The notes under the pieces were generated by a model. The model saw only the letters and a program-made list of their open reading frames with translations, made no database searches and was not told where the DNA came from. A stretch of 30,447 nucleotides of DNA, from positions 1-30,447 of the forward strand of contig JBMNQI010000025.1 of NCBI GenBank assembly GCA_050944055.1, read 5' to 3'. The stretch comes from JBMNQI01 sp050944055. GTDB taxonomy: Bacteria > Bacillota > Clostridia > Oscillospirales > Oscillospiraceae. Every line of letters begins with the position of its first letter. Positions within the stretch are counted from its first letter, which is position 1. This document shows, in pieces, positions 14,997 through 22,556 of this stretch. Both the position numbers and the translations under genes were made by a program.

Positions 14997-16589
14997 ATGA
15001 AAAAAGTCACAGCACTAATCTTGGGACTGGTTATGCTCTTCTCCTTTGCCGCCTGCAGCGGCAGCAGTAATGAGGAAGTCACGGCCCAGCCCGGTTCCTC
15101 ATCTACGCCCGGCCAAAATGCAGTATCAGGCGAAAGCGTCCGCGTCCTGCGCGTCGGCACCACTGAGGCCAGTAATGGGTTTTTGCCCTGGACAGGCAAT
15201 ATGAACGTATTAGGGTCTTATCTGCTCTTTGATGCGGTAGCGGTCCGGCTGGGCGACGGAAGCCTTGTTCCGCAGGCGGCAGAATCTTGGGAGTGGCTCG
15301 ACGATCTAACGCTCCGGATAAAACTCCGTGACGACGTCTATTTCAATAACGGCAAACAGTGCCTCGGAGAGGACGTCGTGTATGCTTTCTGGCAGATGGC
15401 CACTAGCCCCGAGGGCGTTCAGAACAGTTATTTTAATTCTATCGACTTCGATAACACCACCGTCTCCGACGACGGCCTGACCGTTACTCTTAAGCTCAAA
15501 AACGCGTTCGCTCCGCTCAACTCCATCTTAGACGTTCCCCTTCTGGTAGACAAATCCGAAGTTGAAAACTGGACTAACGACGACGAGCGTTGGTGGGACG
15601 CTCCCGTTTCCTCAGGACCTTATGAGGTCGTCGAGAACGTCGCCGGTTCCCACACGACTTACAAGCTCCGCGGAGATTACTGGAACGCGGAATTCACGCC
15701 CGACTGGGACGAGATCATTGTCAATTATTATACCAATCAGACTGCAATGTTTGTGGCTTTTGAAAACAATGAGATCGATCTGGCTCTGAATGTTAACCAA
15801 AACGATTACGCACGACTGCTGAGCGGCGACGTAAAGGACGCCGAAACCGCCGGATATCAATTGATTGCGACAAACAGCGCGTTAATTTTCTGCATGAGCC
15901 CTTATAAAACGGAATTCCAGGACGCCAAGGTCCGCGAGGCAATCGCCAATGCCCTCAACGGTGAAGAAATCGGGCTGGTCAATTACGGTAATATGTATCT
16001 CCCTGTCGATTCCGTCATTGGCAGCAAAACACAGTACTATGTCCCTGCCGGAACATATGACGGCGGAATTGAATACGCCAAGCAGTGCATGGCCGAGTCC
16101 GCTTATCCGGACGGCTTTACGATTAACGTGGTCGGTGTAAACACGGAGAAGGGTCTTTGGGAGGTCATTCAGGCTCAGTTAGCCGAACTCAACATAACGC
16201 TCAACCTGCAGACCTTTGATTTTGCCACATGCATGCCGCTGTATATGCAGGAGGGTAGCTCTGACCTTATGATCATGTACGTTCTTGGAGGTAACCCCAC
16301 GTTCGATCCGTTTGTCGATACTTCCCCGCTGGTTGTTAATGGTCCGCTCGCCCCCGCACGTGTGCTGGATGCAGATTACAACGAATGGATAGCAAGCGGG
16401 GCGACAACAACCGACTCTGCCAAGCGCGCCGATTATTATGCGAAAGCTCAGCAATGGCTCTATGACAATTTCCAATGCATACCACTTCTCGAGCCTTGCT
16501 ATGCTATGGCTTACAGGAATAATGTGGTCGGCGAAACTGTACTTCACAGTGCGACCAGGGTAAACCTGGCTCTCCTCCCCGCCGCTTAA
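14997..16589 (+). CDS. ABC-type substrate-binding lipoprotein, family 5 (SBP_bac_5)
   Basis: 530 aa. Lipoprotein signal peptide with the lipobox FAAC (Cys20), then a Ser/Gly-rich linker, so it is anchored on the outer face of the membrane. The body is family 5 (oligopeptide/nickel/glycoside type): AESWEWLDDLTLRIKLRDDV, FNNGKQCLGEDVVYAFWQM, SGPYEVVENV and DAKVREAIANALNGEEIG. Members bind peptides, sugars, nickel chelates, and in some cases bile acids or other amphipaths. RBS GGAGGG about 8 nt upstream. No permease or ATPase gene flanks it, which is unusual. It lies directly after the OYE genes and before an AraC regulator, so it may capture the pathway substrate and work with a transporter elsewhere, or act as a sensor. 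Confidence 0.9.
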   Translation: MKKVTALILGLVMLFSFAACSGSSNEEVTAQPGSSSTPGQNAVSGESVRVLRVGTTEASNGFLPWTGNMNVLGSYLLFDAVAVRLGDGSLVPQAAESWEWLDDLTLRIKLRDDVYFNNGKQCLGEDVVYAFWQMATSPEGVQNSYFNSIDFDNTTVSDDGLTVTLKLKNAFAPLNSILDVPLLVDKSEVENWTNDDERWWDAPVSSGPYEVVENVAGSHTTYKLRGDYWNAEFTPDWDEIIVNYYTNQTAMFVAFENNEIDLALNVNQNDYARLLSGDVKDAETAGYQLIATNSALIFCMSPYKTEFQDAKVREAIANALNGEEIGLVNYGNMYLPVDSVIGSKTQYYVPAGTYDGGIEYAKQCMAESAYPDGFTINVVGVNTEKGLWEVIQAQLAELNITLNLQTFDFATCMPLYMQEGSSDLMIMYVLGGNPTFDPFVDTSPLVVNGPLAPARVLDADYNEWIASGATTTDSAKRADYYAKAQQWLYDNFQCIPLLEPCYAMAYRNNVVGETVLHSATRVNLALLPAA

Positions 16590-16609
16590 TTTTTCAAGCG
16601 ACTCCCCCC

Positions 16610-16662
16610 GGGAGGTCACTCAGGCCGTACATGAGGGACACAACACCGCAATGGATTTCTGA
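16610..16662 (+). pseudogene. 3' stump of a fourth OYE-fusion gene
   Basis: 16612-16665 matches the last bases of OYE fusion 1 (8451-8504) at about 50 of 54 positions. The reading is E/QVTQAVHEGHN(A/T)AMDF-stop, and the identity continues a few bases past the stop. All four differences are transitions. The match begins abruptly 20 bases after the stop of the substrate-binding gene, and the rest of the gene is absent. This marks a deletion or recombination end point between OYE copies. The terminator at 16684-16734 probably belonged to the lost gene. Confidence 0.85.
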
Positions 16663-16683
16663 TTGGCCAGGATCAAACCGTCC

Positions 16684-16734
16684 GCTGCCGGCCCTTCACG
16701 TCTATGATGTGCAGGGCCGGCAGCATTTTGTTTT
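16684..16734 (+). terminator. Rho-independent terminator downstream of the OYE stump
   Basis: GCTGCCGGCCCT (16684-16695) and AGGGCCGGCAGC (16713-16724) form a perfect 12-bp stem with a 17-nt loop, followed by ATTTTGTTTT. Confidence 0.85.
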
Positions 16735-16828
16735 CCGGTCTGTTTTTTTCAATATAATTGTGTTTTGCCCTGGTTTTAGTGTAAGATACTATCGGCAGGA
16801 CAAAGATATGCGGAAGGGAGGCAGGCAA

Positions 16829-18139
16829 ATGCCGGAAACATACGCTAACGGCTCAAACGGTACAAAGCATTTGAAGCAGCAGGAGACTGACTGGAAAGAT
16901 AAAATCCTCCGCGGGCTGGTGTTGGAAAAGCTTCTGCTCTCAACAAAAGAGCTGCCCGAATATTTGGATGAACTGCTTAAAATTTCCGGGATCCGGTTTA
17001 TTTCTCCCTGGTTTTTGGTCATTGTTATCCGGGTACTTAAACGGGAAGATATAATCTGCGACCAGCAGAAAACGCCTCTTGAGCATTTTCAAGATGTGTA
17101 TTCCGTCATAACAAAAGCATTTGAGGAGGCTTTGTCCGGCTTTGGCGCCGTCTTTTGCGTGAACAGATGGGACGGTATACCCTGCATAGTCAATTTTGAG
17201 CCGGATATGAATCTGCACGTAAAAGAGAACCTTATGGAAGTCGTTCAGAGCGTAACCCGGGCAGTTGAACAGGTTGTGCAGGATATCAGAGAAAAAAACG
17301 GCATTTACCTGATGGCTTCAATAAGCCAGATTATTCAGAACAGATTCGAGCTGGAGCGCGCGTTCGAGGTGGCGTATGACATATCTCTTTCTTCACTGAA
17401 TAACAGCAGTACTGTGCAGTCGTTCTACACCAGCGTATATTTGCCGGGGGAGGAAAAATACGCAAAGGTCCGGATGGAAAAGCTTATCAACCAATTCTAT
17501 ACGGCAATGAGCGGCTTTCATTTTATGGATGCGGCAAAACACCTGGCAGGCTTGACTGATATATATCTGAGGCAAAATGCATACGGTTTCCGCACATTGC
17601 CGTTCTTCCTGATGCAATATCTCCAATCCGGATTAGGGGAGATAAAGCCCTCGGTGCCCTCCGCAGTGCGCAAAGACATTATGTTGGGTATCGGCAGAAT
17701 AATTACCGAACACAGTAAGAGAATCCCGGAGGACTGGAACGGCGCCGCAAGCCTTACCAGGCTTATTGATGAAATCTTTGCGTGGATTGAGCAGAGCGTC
17801 AGCAGTGAAGGCCTTCAGTTTCCGCGCCAGCTGTCGGAGGCCCTGGACTATATTCAGAAAAATTATATGGATGTCAGTTTGAATATTAACAAGGTCTGCG
17901 ATGTCATGGGTTTTCAGACTGCCGCCTTTTCCCGGCTGTTTAAGCGGACATTTGGCATAAATCCGCTGGATTATCTGCACCTTTGCAGGATAAGCGCTTC
18001 GAAAAAACTGCTCGGCAAAAGCGAACGCCCCTTGTATGAAATAGCACGTGAAGTCGGATATATCAACGCCAAAGGGTTAATTCAGGCTTTCAAGCGATAC
18101 GAGGGGATAACGCCGGGCCGCTACAGAAAAAACATATAA
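16829..18139 (+). CDS. AraC-family regulator with a large N-terminal sensor part
   Basis: 436 aa from ATG16829. GGGAGG (16816-16821) lies 7 nt upstream. The longer frame from 16631 runs through the OYE stump and the terminator, and is rejected. The C-terminal about 100 residues are the double helix-turn-helix AraC domain (ALDYIQKNYMDVSLNINKVC, FSRLFKRTFGINP, REVGYINAKGLIQAFKRYEG). The N-terminal about 330 residues have no cupin arm. They look helical, with a segment around residues 60-190 resembling the degenerate GGDEF-like sensors of YesN-type regulators. No membrane segment is evident, so it is cytoplasmic. Third regulator of the island; the ligand may be the substrate or an intermediate. 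Confidence 0.85.
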   Translation: MPETYANGSNGTKHLKQQETDWKDKILRGLVLEKLLLSTKELPEYLDELLKISGIRFISPWFLVIVIRVLKREDIICDQQKTPLEHFQDVYSVITKAFEEALSGFGAVFCVNRWDGIPCIVNFEPDMNLHVKENLMEVVQSVTRAVEQVVQDIREKNGIYLMASISQIIQNRFELERAFEVAYDISLSSLNNSSTVQSFYTSVYLPGEEKYAKVRMEKLINQFYTAMSGFHFMDAAKHLAGLTDIYLRQNAYGFRTLPFFLMQYLQSGLGEIKPSVPSAVRKDIMLGIGRIITEHSKRIPEDWNGAASLTRLIDEIFAWIEQSVSSEGLQFPRQLSEALDYIQKNYMDVSLNINKVCDVMGFQTAAFSRLFKRTFGINPLDYLHLCRISASKKLLGKSERPLYEIAREVGYINAKGLIQAFKRYEGITPGRYRKNI

Positions 18140-18171
18140 GCACTCTGATTGCTGCATAGGATTAAGAAAGC

Positions 18172-18206
18172 AAGCAAAACCGCCGGCCGTGCAGGTGGTT
18201 TTGCTT
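18172..18206 (+). terminator. First of two tandem hairpins after the AraC gene
   Basis: AAGCAAAACCGCC / GGTGGTTTTGCTT forms a 13-bp stem with one G-T pair. It has a 9-nt loop and starts 33 nt after the AraC stop; only a short T run is embedded. Confidence 0.6.
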
Positions 18207-18218
18207 TGTGCCCCCATA

Positions 18219-18259
18219 ACGAGGGGCTGAGCCGTTTCGGTTCAGCCCCTCGTTTTTTT
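18219..18259 (+). terminator. Strong rho-independent terminator
   Basis: ACGAGGGGCTGA / TCAGCCCCTCGT is a perfect 12-bp stem with an inner CCG/CGG extension, followed by seven T. It ends the AraC transcript and insulates the catabolic island from the convergent minus-strand operon. Confidence 0.92.
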
Positions 18260-18273
18260 ACTGCCTGCCGGGC

Positions 18274-19212
18274 TCAAAGCGCGGCGGGAGAAAACATATT
18301 CTCATACGGTTTTTTCTCCAGGAGTGAGAAGTAACGCTTCAGTTTTCTCGGCCCGGCGAGCACATCCCTACCGACATAGACTGTGCCGTCCGCCCTTGTT
18401 TTGAAGCTCCATTTGACAAGCGTGATACAGCCGTTCCTTATTTCCATTGCGGTGATGAAACTGCCTGTCACACAGCACCCGTCGTTAAAATACGGGCTGT
18501 CGCCCGGTTTTGGATATGCGTACCTGTGCGTGTGGCCCGCTATCAGTATTTGGTTTTCCTTTTTAGCCCAATGCATCAGCTTTTTTTCCACATTTAACTT
18601 TCGCTTACTGCTTTTAGCGGCGCTTGTCGGGTCGTTCACGCCCAGTATTTCAAGCGGTTTCCACAGATATCTGACCATGAATCTGGTGAGCTTCCAGGCA
18701 GGCCCGTTTAAAAAATCGGCTTGCTGCCCATGCATCAAAAATATTCTGTTATCTGTGCAAGCGTACCGGAGCAGCAGACCCTCATACACTTTTATGTTTG
18801 GGAACAGCGTGATTATCTTGCCGCTCAAAGCGTCTTTGTGTTTTTCAAAGCGTTTTTTTATGAAAGCTTCTTTTCTCTTTACATAGTCGTGGTTGCCAAG
18901 CATCATATACAGTCTGTTGTCTTTGTGGAATCTGGACATCAGCTGAAATATTTCGGGATACGTAGAAACTATTTCGGAAATCCTTCTGTTCTCCCATAGT
19001 TCGTCCCCGTCCCCGAGCTCGATATAAGTATAATTATTTACATAGTAATAGTACAGCGCAGCCGTAAACAGGTTCCGGTTTTTCGCGAAGGAATCCGCGA
19101 AGCTCCCGTCTCCCCTGTGGCAGTCGCTCATGATTACTATCCTTGAGTCCTCATCAAAATCTATTTCCCGCGACGACTGGTACAGTTTCGAGACACGATT
19201 ATACCAGGCCAT
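18274..19212 (-). CDS. Calcineurin-like metallophosphoesterase
   Basis: 312 aa. Metal-binding motifs appear in order: SDCHRGD (Asp30, His32), ELGDGDE (Asp68), GNHD (106-109), MHGQ (His161) and GHTH (226-229). The gap between GNHD and GHTH contains basic, aromatic helices (KLTRFMVRYLWKP), suggesting a membrane-surface or large-substrate site as in UDP-2,3-diacylglucosamine hydrolase relatives. True LpxH would be out of place in a Gram-positive, so a different phosphoester is likely. No signal peptide. It follows the DUF4474 gene by 4 nt, in the same transcript. Its RBS is weak, consistent with translational coupling. Confidence 0.88.
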   Translation of the reverse strand: MAWYNRVSKLYQSSREIDFDEDSRIVIMSDCHRGDGSFADSFAKNRNLFTAALYYYYVNNYTYIELGDGDELWENRRISEIVSTYPEIFQLMSRFHKDNRLYMMLGNHDYVKRKEAFIKKRFEKHKDALSGKIITLFPNIKVYEGLLLRYACTDNRIFLMHGQQADFLNGPAWKLTRFMVRYLWKPLEILGVNDPTSAAKSSKRKLNVEKKLMHWAKKENQILIAGHTHRYAYPKPGDSPYFNDGCCVTGSFITAMEIRNGCITLVKWSFKTRADGTVYVGRDVLAGPRKLKRYFSLLEKKPYENMFSPAAL

Positions 19213-19216
19213 ATTA

Positions 19217-20110
19217 TCAGTTCGCCTGTTGGCGTTTTCTCAGGTCGTAGTCCCTGTATAATTCCGCCGGTCTTCCCATTGTCACAATCCTGCTGAACAG
19301 CTTGGGCGACTTCTGTTTTATGGCTTTTAACGCCTCATAAGTATTCGGATAGTCTCCGGCAATTTTTTTATACTGCTCGCACAGCAGTTTGTTTTTCTTC
19401 TGCTGTATCCTGCTAAGGACTTCCGTGCGGGTATTCGGCTGCGGCGAATAAGGCTTCGAAATGGTGAACCCGACGGTATGGCCGCTGATCCTTAAGTCCC
19501 TGTAACCGATTTTGTGAAGCCTGTTAATAAATTTATCGCGCATTTTATAGTCCTTAAAACTGATTTCCACGTCCATTTCCAGCTCGTCGGGTTCGGAAAA
19601 CTCGCCGAGAACAAACCCGGTCAACCACCAGTGGACTCCGCTCCTGCGGAAAAGAAGCTTATTGTTTTTCCTTAAAGTCAAAGACATCGGCAAAAGGTCT
19701 TCGTCGTCCGCGCATTTGTAAAACGTGAAATCATTAACTACCGGGTTTTCCGTGTAATAAACGCCGATTTCCGCGCCTGTCGTCATACCGTACTGGCCCT
19801 TCCAAAACTCAATGAGCCAGTTTCGATTGTCATACGCAAAGTGTACAGGTTCAATGTCAAAAATCATGCTTAAAGGCGGCGAGGCTTCGTCGTATACTTT
19901 GCTGTACCCGTATTTTCTCTGCCAAGCGTCCATTTTCGAATAGAAAATATCCTGCCGCTCATCGTAAGCAAAGCCCGCTTCTCCCACTATCTGGTCAATA
20001 TCCGCCTCTTCCAGCTTTGACTGCATTCTGTTCCTGTATATAATAAAGCCAATATATATTGAGCCGAGGACCCCTAAGGCCAATAGAATCAGCCAATGTG
20101 CTAAATCCAT
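19217..20110 (-). CDS. DUF4474 domain protein with N-terminal membrane anchor
   Basis: 297 aa. One transmembrane segment at about residues 6-25 (WLILLALGVLGSIYIGFII), then a cytoplasmic part. The central region matches DUF4474: FAYDERQDIFYS, DAWQRKYGY, MIFDIEPVHFAYDNRNWLIE, FWKGQYGMTTGAEIGVYY. The family is common in Clostridia and has no assigned activity. The C-terminal about 70 residues are lysine-rich and helical. AAGGAG lies about 10 nt before ATG20110. A long inverted repeat, TGATACAG-N21-CTGTATCA (20126-20162), lies just upstream and may be an operator. Operon with the downstream metallophosphoesterase. Confidence 0.82.
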   Translation of the reverse strand: MDLAHWLILLALGVLGSIYIGFIIYRNRMQSKLEEADIDQIVGEAGFAYDERQDIFYSKMDAWQRKYGYSKVYDEASPPLSMIFDIEPVHFAYDNRNWLIEFWKGQYGMTTGAEIGVYYTENPVVNDFTFYKCADDEDLLPMSLTLRKNNKLLFRRSGVHWWLTGFVLGEFSEPDELEMDVEISFKDYKMRDKFINRLHKIGYRDLRISGHTVGFTISKPYSPQPNTRTEVLSRIQQKKNKLLCEQYKKIAGDYPNTYEALKAIKQKSPKLFSRIVTMGRPAELYRDYDLRKRQQAN

Positions 20111-20125
20111 GCAAACAACTCTCCT

Positions 20126-20162
20126 TGATACAGATTACATGACATCATATTCAGCTGTATCA
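20126..20162. promoter_or_regulatory. Inverted repeat TGATACAG-N21-CTGTATCA upstream of the DUF4474 gene
   Basis: Perfect 8-bp arms, 16 nt upstream of the DUF4474 start codon and covering the place where its promoter should be. Either an operator or an mRNA leader hairpin. Confidence 0.4.
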
Positions 20163-20186
20163 GTGTTTGCTATGGTTTGGGCCACG

Positions 20187-20224
20187 GCGCAAGCTTGGCT
20201 TTCAGGCCGGGCTTGCGCGGTTTT
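20187..20224. terminator. Hairpin at the end of the HD-hydrolase gene
   Basis: GCGCAAGC (20187-20194) and GCTTGCGC (20211-20218), followed on the plus strand by GGTTTT. It lies 11 nt past the stop of the HD gene (minus strand), where the T run is missing, so its role as a terminator for that gene is only tentative. Confidence 0.45.
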
Positions 20225-20229
20225 ACCAT

Positions 20230-20859
20230 TCAGCTGTTCCGAAGCCAGGGCAAATCCGATTTCTCGCCGCATTTTTGAAGAAAGGCAATTACGGCCGCGC
20301 GCTCGGCCTGAGGGTCGGCGCCCCGTCTGCCCAAACGGTCGCAATATCCCAGCAGCGCGACATCCCGGATATCGGCGCGCTCTTTCATGTTCCTGAGGTC
20401 CGAGAATGGCAGCGATTTATTCACATATAAGATATGCATATGATAACGCACCAGACGGACGGCAATTTCAATCAGCTCGGCTTCGTCCGTAAGCGAGGAG
20501 AGGAATATGCGCGCAAGCTCCGCGCCTCTTATGTCGTGATTATAGGCGGTAATCCTCCCCTTTCGTATCTTTGTCGTTATCGGTTTTCCAATGTCGTGGA
20601 GCAGGGCCGCCCACATTAAAGCCCTTGGATTCGGGCTGTATGCTTTCCTGGCGGCGGCCTCGTCCACTACCATGAGCGTGTGTTCCCAGACGCTGCCTTC
20701 CGGATGATAGACGGGTGACTGGTTCGTGTTCTTTTCTTCAAGCAGCAATGAAAACGGAAAGCTTTTAAACCATTGCTCATTGGAGAACAATCTCAGGCGC
20801 GCAGACGGCCTCCTGTCGGACATGATGCATTCCTCAATCTTCGTAAACTCTCGCTGCAT
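20230..20859 (-). CDS. HD-domain phosphohydrolase
   Basis: 209 aa from ATG20859. HD signature: VWEHT (His60), LLHDIGKP (His88-Asp89), YNHD (His108) and a later Asp in ALLGYCDRLG. This resembles the HD half of tRNA nucleotidyltransferases and other small HD hydrolases, but the nucleotidyltransferase domain is absent. It probably hydrolyses a nucleotide or phosphoester. Two starts are reasonable: ATG20859 with GAGG 6 nt upstream, and ATG20823 with GAGGAA about 6 nt upstream, giving 197 aa. Stands alone. Confidence 0.85.
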   Translation of the reverse strand: MQREFTKIEECIMSDRRPSARLRLFSNEQWFKSFPFSLLLEEKNTNQSPVYHPEGSVWEHTLMVVDEAAARKAYSPNPRALMWAALLHDIGKPITTKIRKGRITAYNHDIRGAELARIFLSSLTDEAELIEIAVRLVRYHMHILYVNKSLPFSDLRNMKERADIRDVALLGYCDRLGRRGADPQAERAAVIAFLQKCGEKSDLPWLRNS

Positions 20860-20980
20860 GCTCCACCTCTATTAATTAAATACATGTACGTCATATATTA
20901 TGTAAAAATCGACTCTTTACAGCGGCGGGCGGATAACGGAGGCAAAAACGGCTTACTGCCGAGGCGCATCAGCCCGCCAA

Positions 20981-21013
20981 AGAAAAATCCCGCTCGCATC
21001 CTGTGCAAGCGGG
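20981..21013 (-). terminator. Terminator of the glycan operon (minus strand)
   Basis: On the minus strand, CCCGCT-t-GCA / TGC-g-AGCGGG is followed by ATTTTTCTTT. It lies just past the dehydratase stop at 21031. Confidence 0.8.
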
Positions 21014-21030
21014 CGCTTTATTATTTCGTA

Positions 21031-22515
21031 TTAAATAATAACCTCGGTAGATACTAAGTTCTGCTGGTAAACGTCTGTAGTGACGGAGAATAAGGTTTCC
21101 GCGAGAGCTCTCCTGTCTTTATTCCTGCAGGCCTTGTTAAGCTTTTCCAGCAGCCTTTCTATTTCGTAATTGTCTATCTCGGGCGGAGTGCAGACATATA
21201 TGCCCTTATGCTCGGTCAATTCCACGTTATCGCTTTCGTATGAAAGCTCCTCATGGAGTTTTTCGCCCGGAATAATGCCTATCTCTTTAATCTCGATATC
21301 CTCGCCCGGCTCATACCCCGAAAACCGTATCAGGTCGCAGGCAAGATCATAAATCCTGATAGGATCGCCCATGTCCAGGAAGAATATTTCACCGCCCTTG
21401 GCCAGGGCTCCGGCATGAAGCACAAGCTTGACCGCGTCGGATATAGTCATGAAATACCGGGTCATATCCCTGTGCGTTACCGTGACAGGCCCGCCTGCGG
21501 CTATCTGCTCAAGAAAAATTGGGACGACGCTTCCCGTGCTCCCGAAAACGTTGCCGAACCTTACAGCTGCCATCACCGTTTCGCTCTTCCTGTGGAAGGA
21601 AAGCAGGGCAAGCTCCGCAACCCGCTTTGTAGCGCCCATTATGTTGGAGGACTTGACCGCTTTGTCGGAGGATATCAAAATTACCTTCCCGACGTTGTTC
21701 GCCACGCATTGTCTGAAAACATTGTAGGAGCCGAGAGCGTTGTTCTTAACGGCCTCGAACGGGTTTTTTTCCGATATGGCGACATGCTTGTGAGCCGCGG
21801 CATGGAAAACAATATCCGGCCTGTACGATTTAAGAACGCTGTCGACGCGGTTTGTGTCTCTGATCGTGCCCAGCTCATAGCAGAATTTCGGGCCGTACTT
21901 TGGAGAGAGCTCTCTGTTGAGGTAGAAAAGTCCGTTCTCGTTGATGTCGAAGGCTATAAGCGTCCTGCAGCCCAGAGCCAGCGCCTGCCTGCAGATCTCG
22001 GAACCTATTGACCCGGAGCCTCCGGTCACCAGAACAACCTTATCCCTGATAAACTCGTCAAGCCAGTCCTGCCTTGTCTCTGTTTCGTGGTGCTGCAGCA
22101 CCTCGTATTCGGCCGAAAGAGATTTCACATCTTTCACGCTCAGCCTTAGATATCTGTGCATGTCTATGATAGTAGGAATAATTTTAACAGGTGTGCCGCA
22201 TGCCATGCATAAATCCGCAAGCTCCCGGATCCTGCTCTGCTTGGCGGTCCCTACCGATAACACAATCATATCGACCTGCTGCTCAAGAACGGTCTTTTTT
22301 AAAACCTCCCTGCCGCCGAAGACCTTAATCCCGTTTATGCGTTTGCCCCAAAGCCTTTCGTCGTCGTCAATAAATGCCACGGGCATCATATTACTGTGAT
22401 CCTTTGCCAGTAACGCAGATGAAAATTCCCTCCCGGAATCACCGGCTCCGTATATCAGTACTCTTTTCAACCCCGCCGCATTCCCGAGACTTATTTTACC
22501 GTTTAACAAATCCAT
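21031..22515 (-). CDS. UDP-sugar 4,6-dehydratase, CapD/PglF/WbpM family, soluble form
   Basis: 494 aa from ATG22515 (a GTG directly before it is an alternative). It has two Rossmann domains. Residues about 18-120 form the accessory nucleotide-binding domain (VLIYGAGDSGR, AFIDDD). From about 160 comes the SDR catalytic domain with GGSGSIGSE, HAAAHKHV, SSDKA and MGATKR, the dehydratase subclass in which Met replaces the usual Tyr. The family makes UDP-4-keto-6-deoxy-GlcNAc, the precursor of bacillosamine and related sugars. Full-length PglF/WbpM relatives (about 600 aa) begin with four membrane helices, and none is present here. Last gene of a four-gene operon whose aminotransferase would take the keto product. 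Confidence 0.88.
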   Translation of the reverse strand: MDLLNGKISLGNAAGLKRVLIYGAGDSGREFSSALLAKDHSNMMPVAFIDDDERLWGKRINGIKVFGGREVLKKTVLEQQVDMIVLSVGTAKQSRIRELADLCMACGTPVKIIPTIIDMHRYLRLSVKDVKSLSAEYEVLQHHETETRQDWLDEFIRDKVVLVTGGSGSIGSEICRQALALGCRTLIAFDINENGLFYLNRELSPKYGPKFCYELGTIRDTNRVDSVLKSYRPDIVFHAAAHKHVAISEKNPFEAVKNNALGSYNVFRQCVANNVGKVILISSDKAVKSSNIMGATKRVAELALLSFHRKSETVMAAVRFGNVFGSTGSVVPIFLEQIAAGGPVTVTHRDMTRYFMTISDAVKLVLHAGALAKGGEIFFLDMGDPIRIYDLACDLIRFSGYEPGEDIEIKEIGIIPGEKLHEELSYESDNVELTEHKGIYVCTPPEIDNYEIERLLEKLNKACRNKDRRALAETLFSVTTDVYQQNLVSTEVII

Positions 22516-22556
22516 CACCTACAATGCAGTCATGCTAAGATCCAGCTAAGCGTTTC

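Noticed and set aside
16631..16828. A longer AraC protein starting at 16631
   Set aside because: The extension reads through the OYE stump out of frame and through a strong terminator. GGGAGG marks ATG16829.
18274..19212. Calling the metallophosphoesterase LpxH (lipid A synthesis)
   Set aside because: Everything else suggests a Gram-positive host without lipid A; the motifs only support the broad superfamily.
20109..20430. Small plus-strand genes around the HD gene and its upstream gap
   Set aside because: They lie opposite the HD coding region, have no RBS and have atypical composition.
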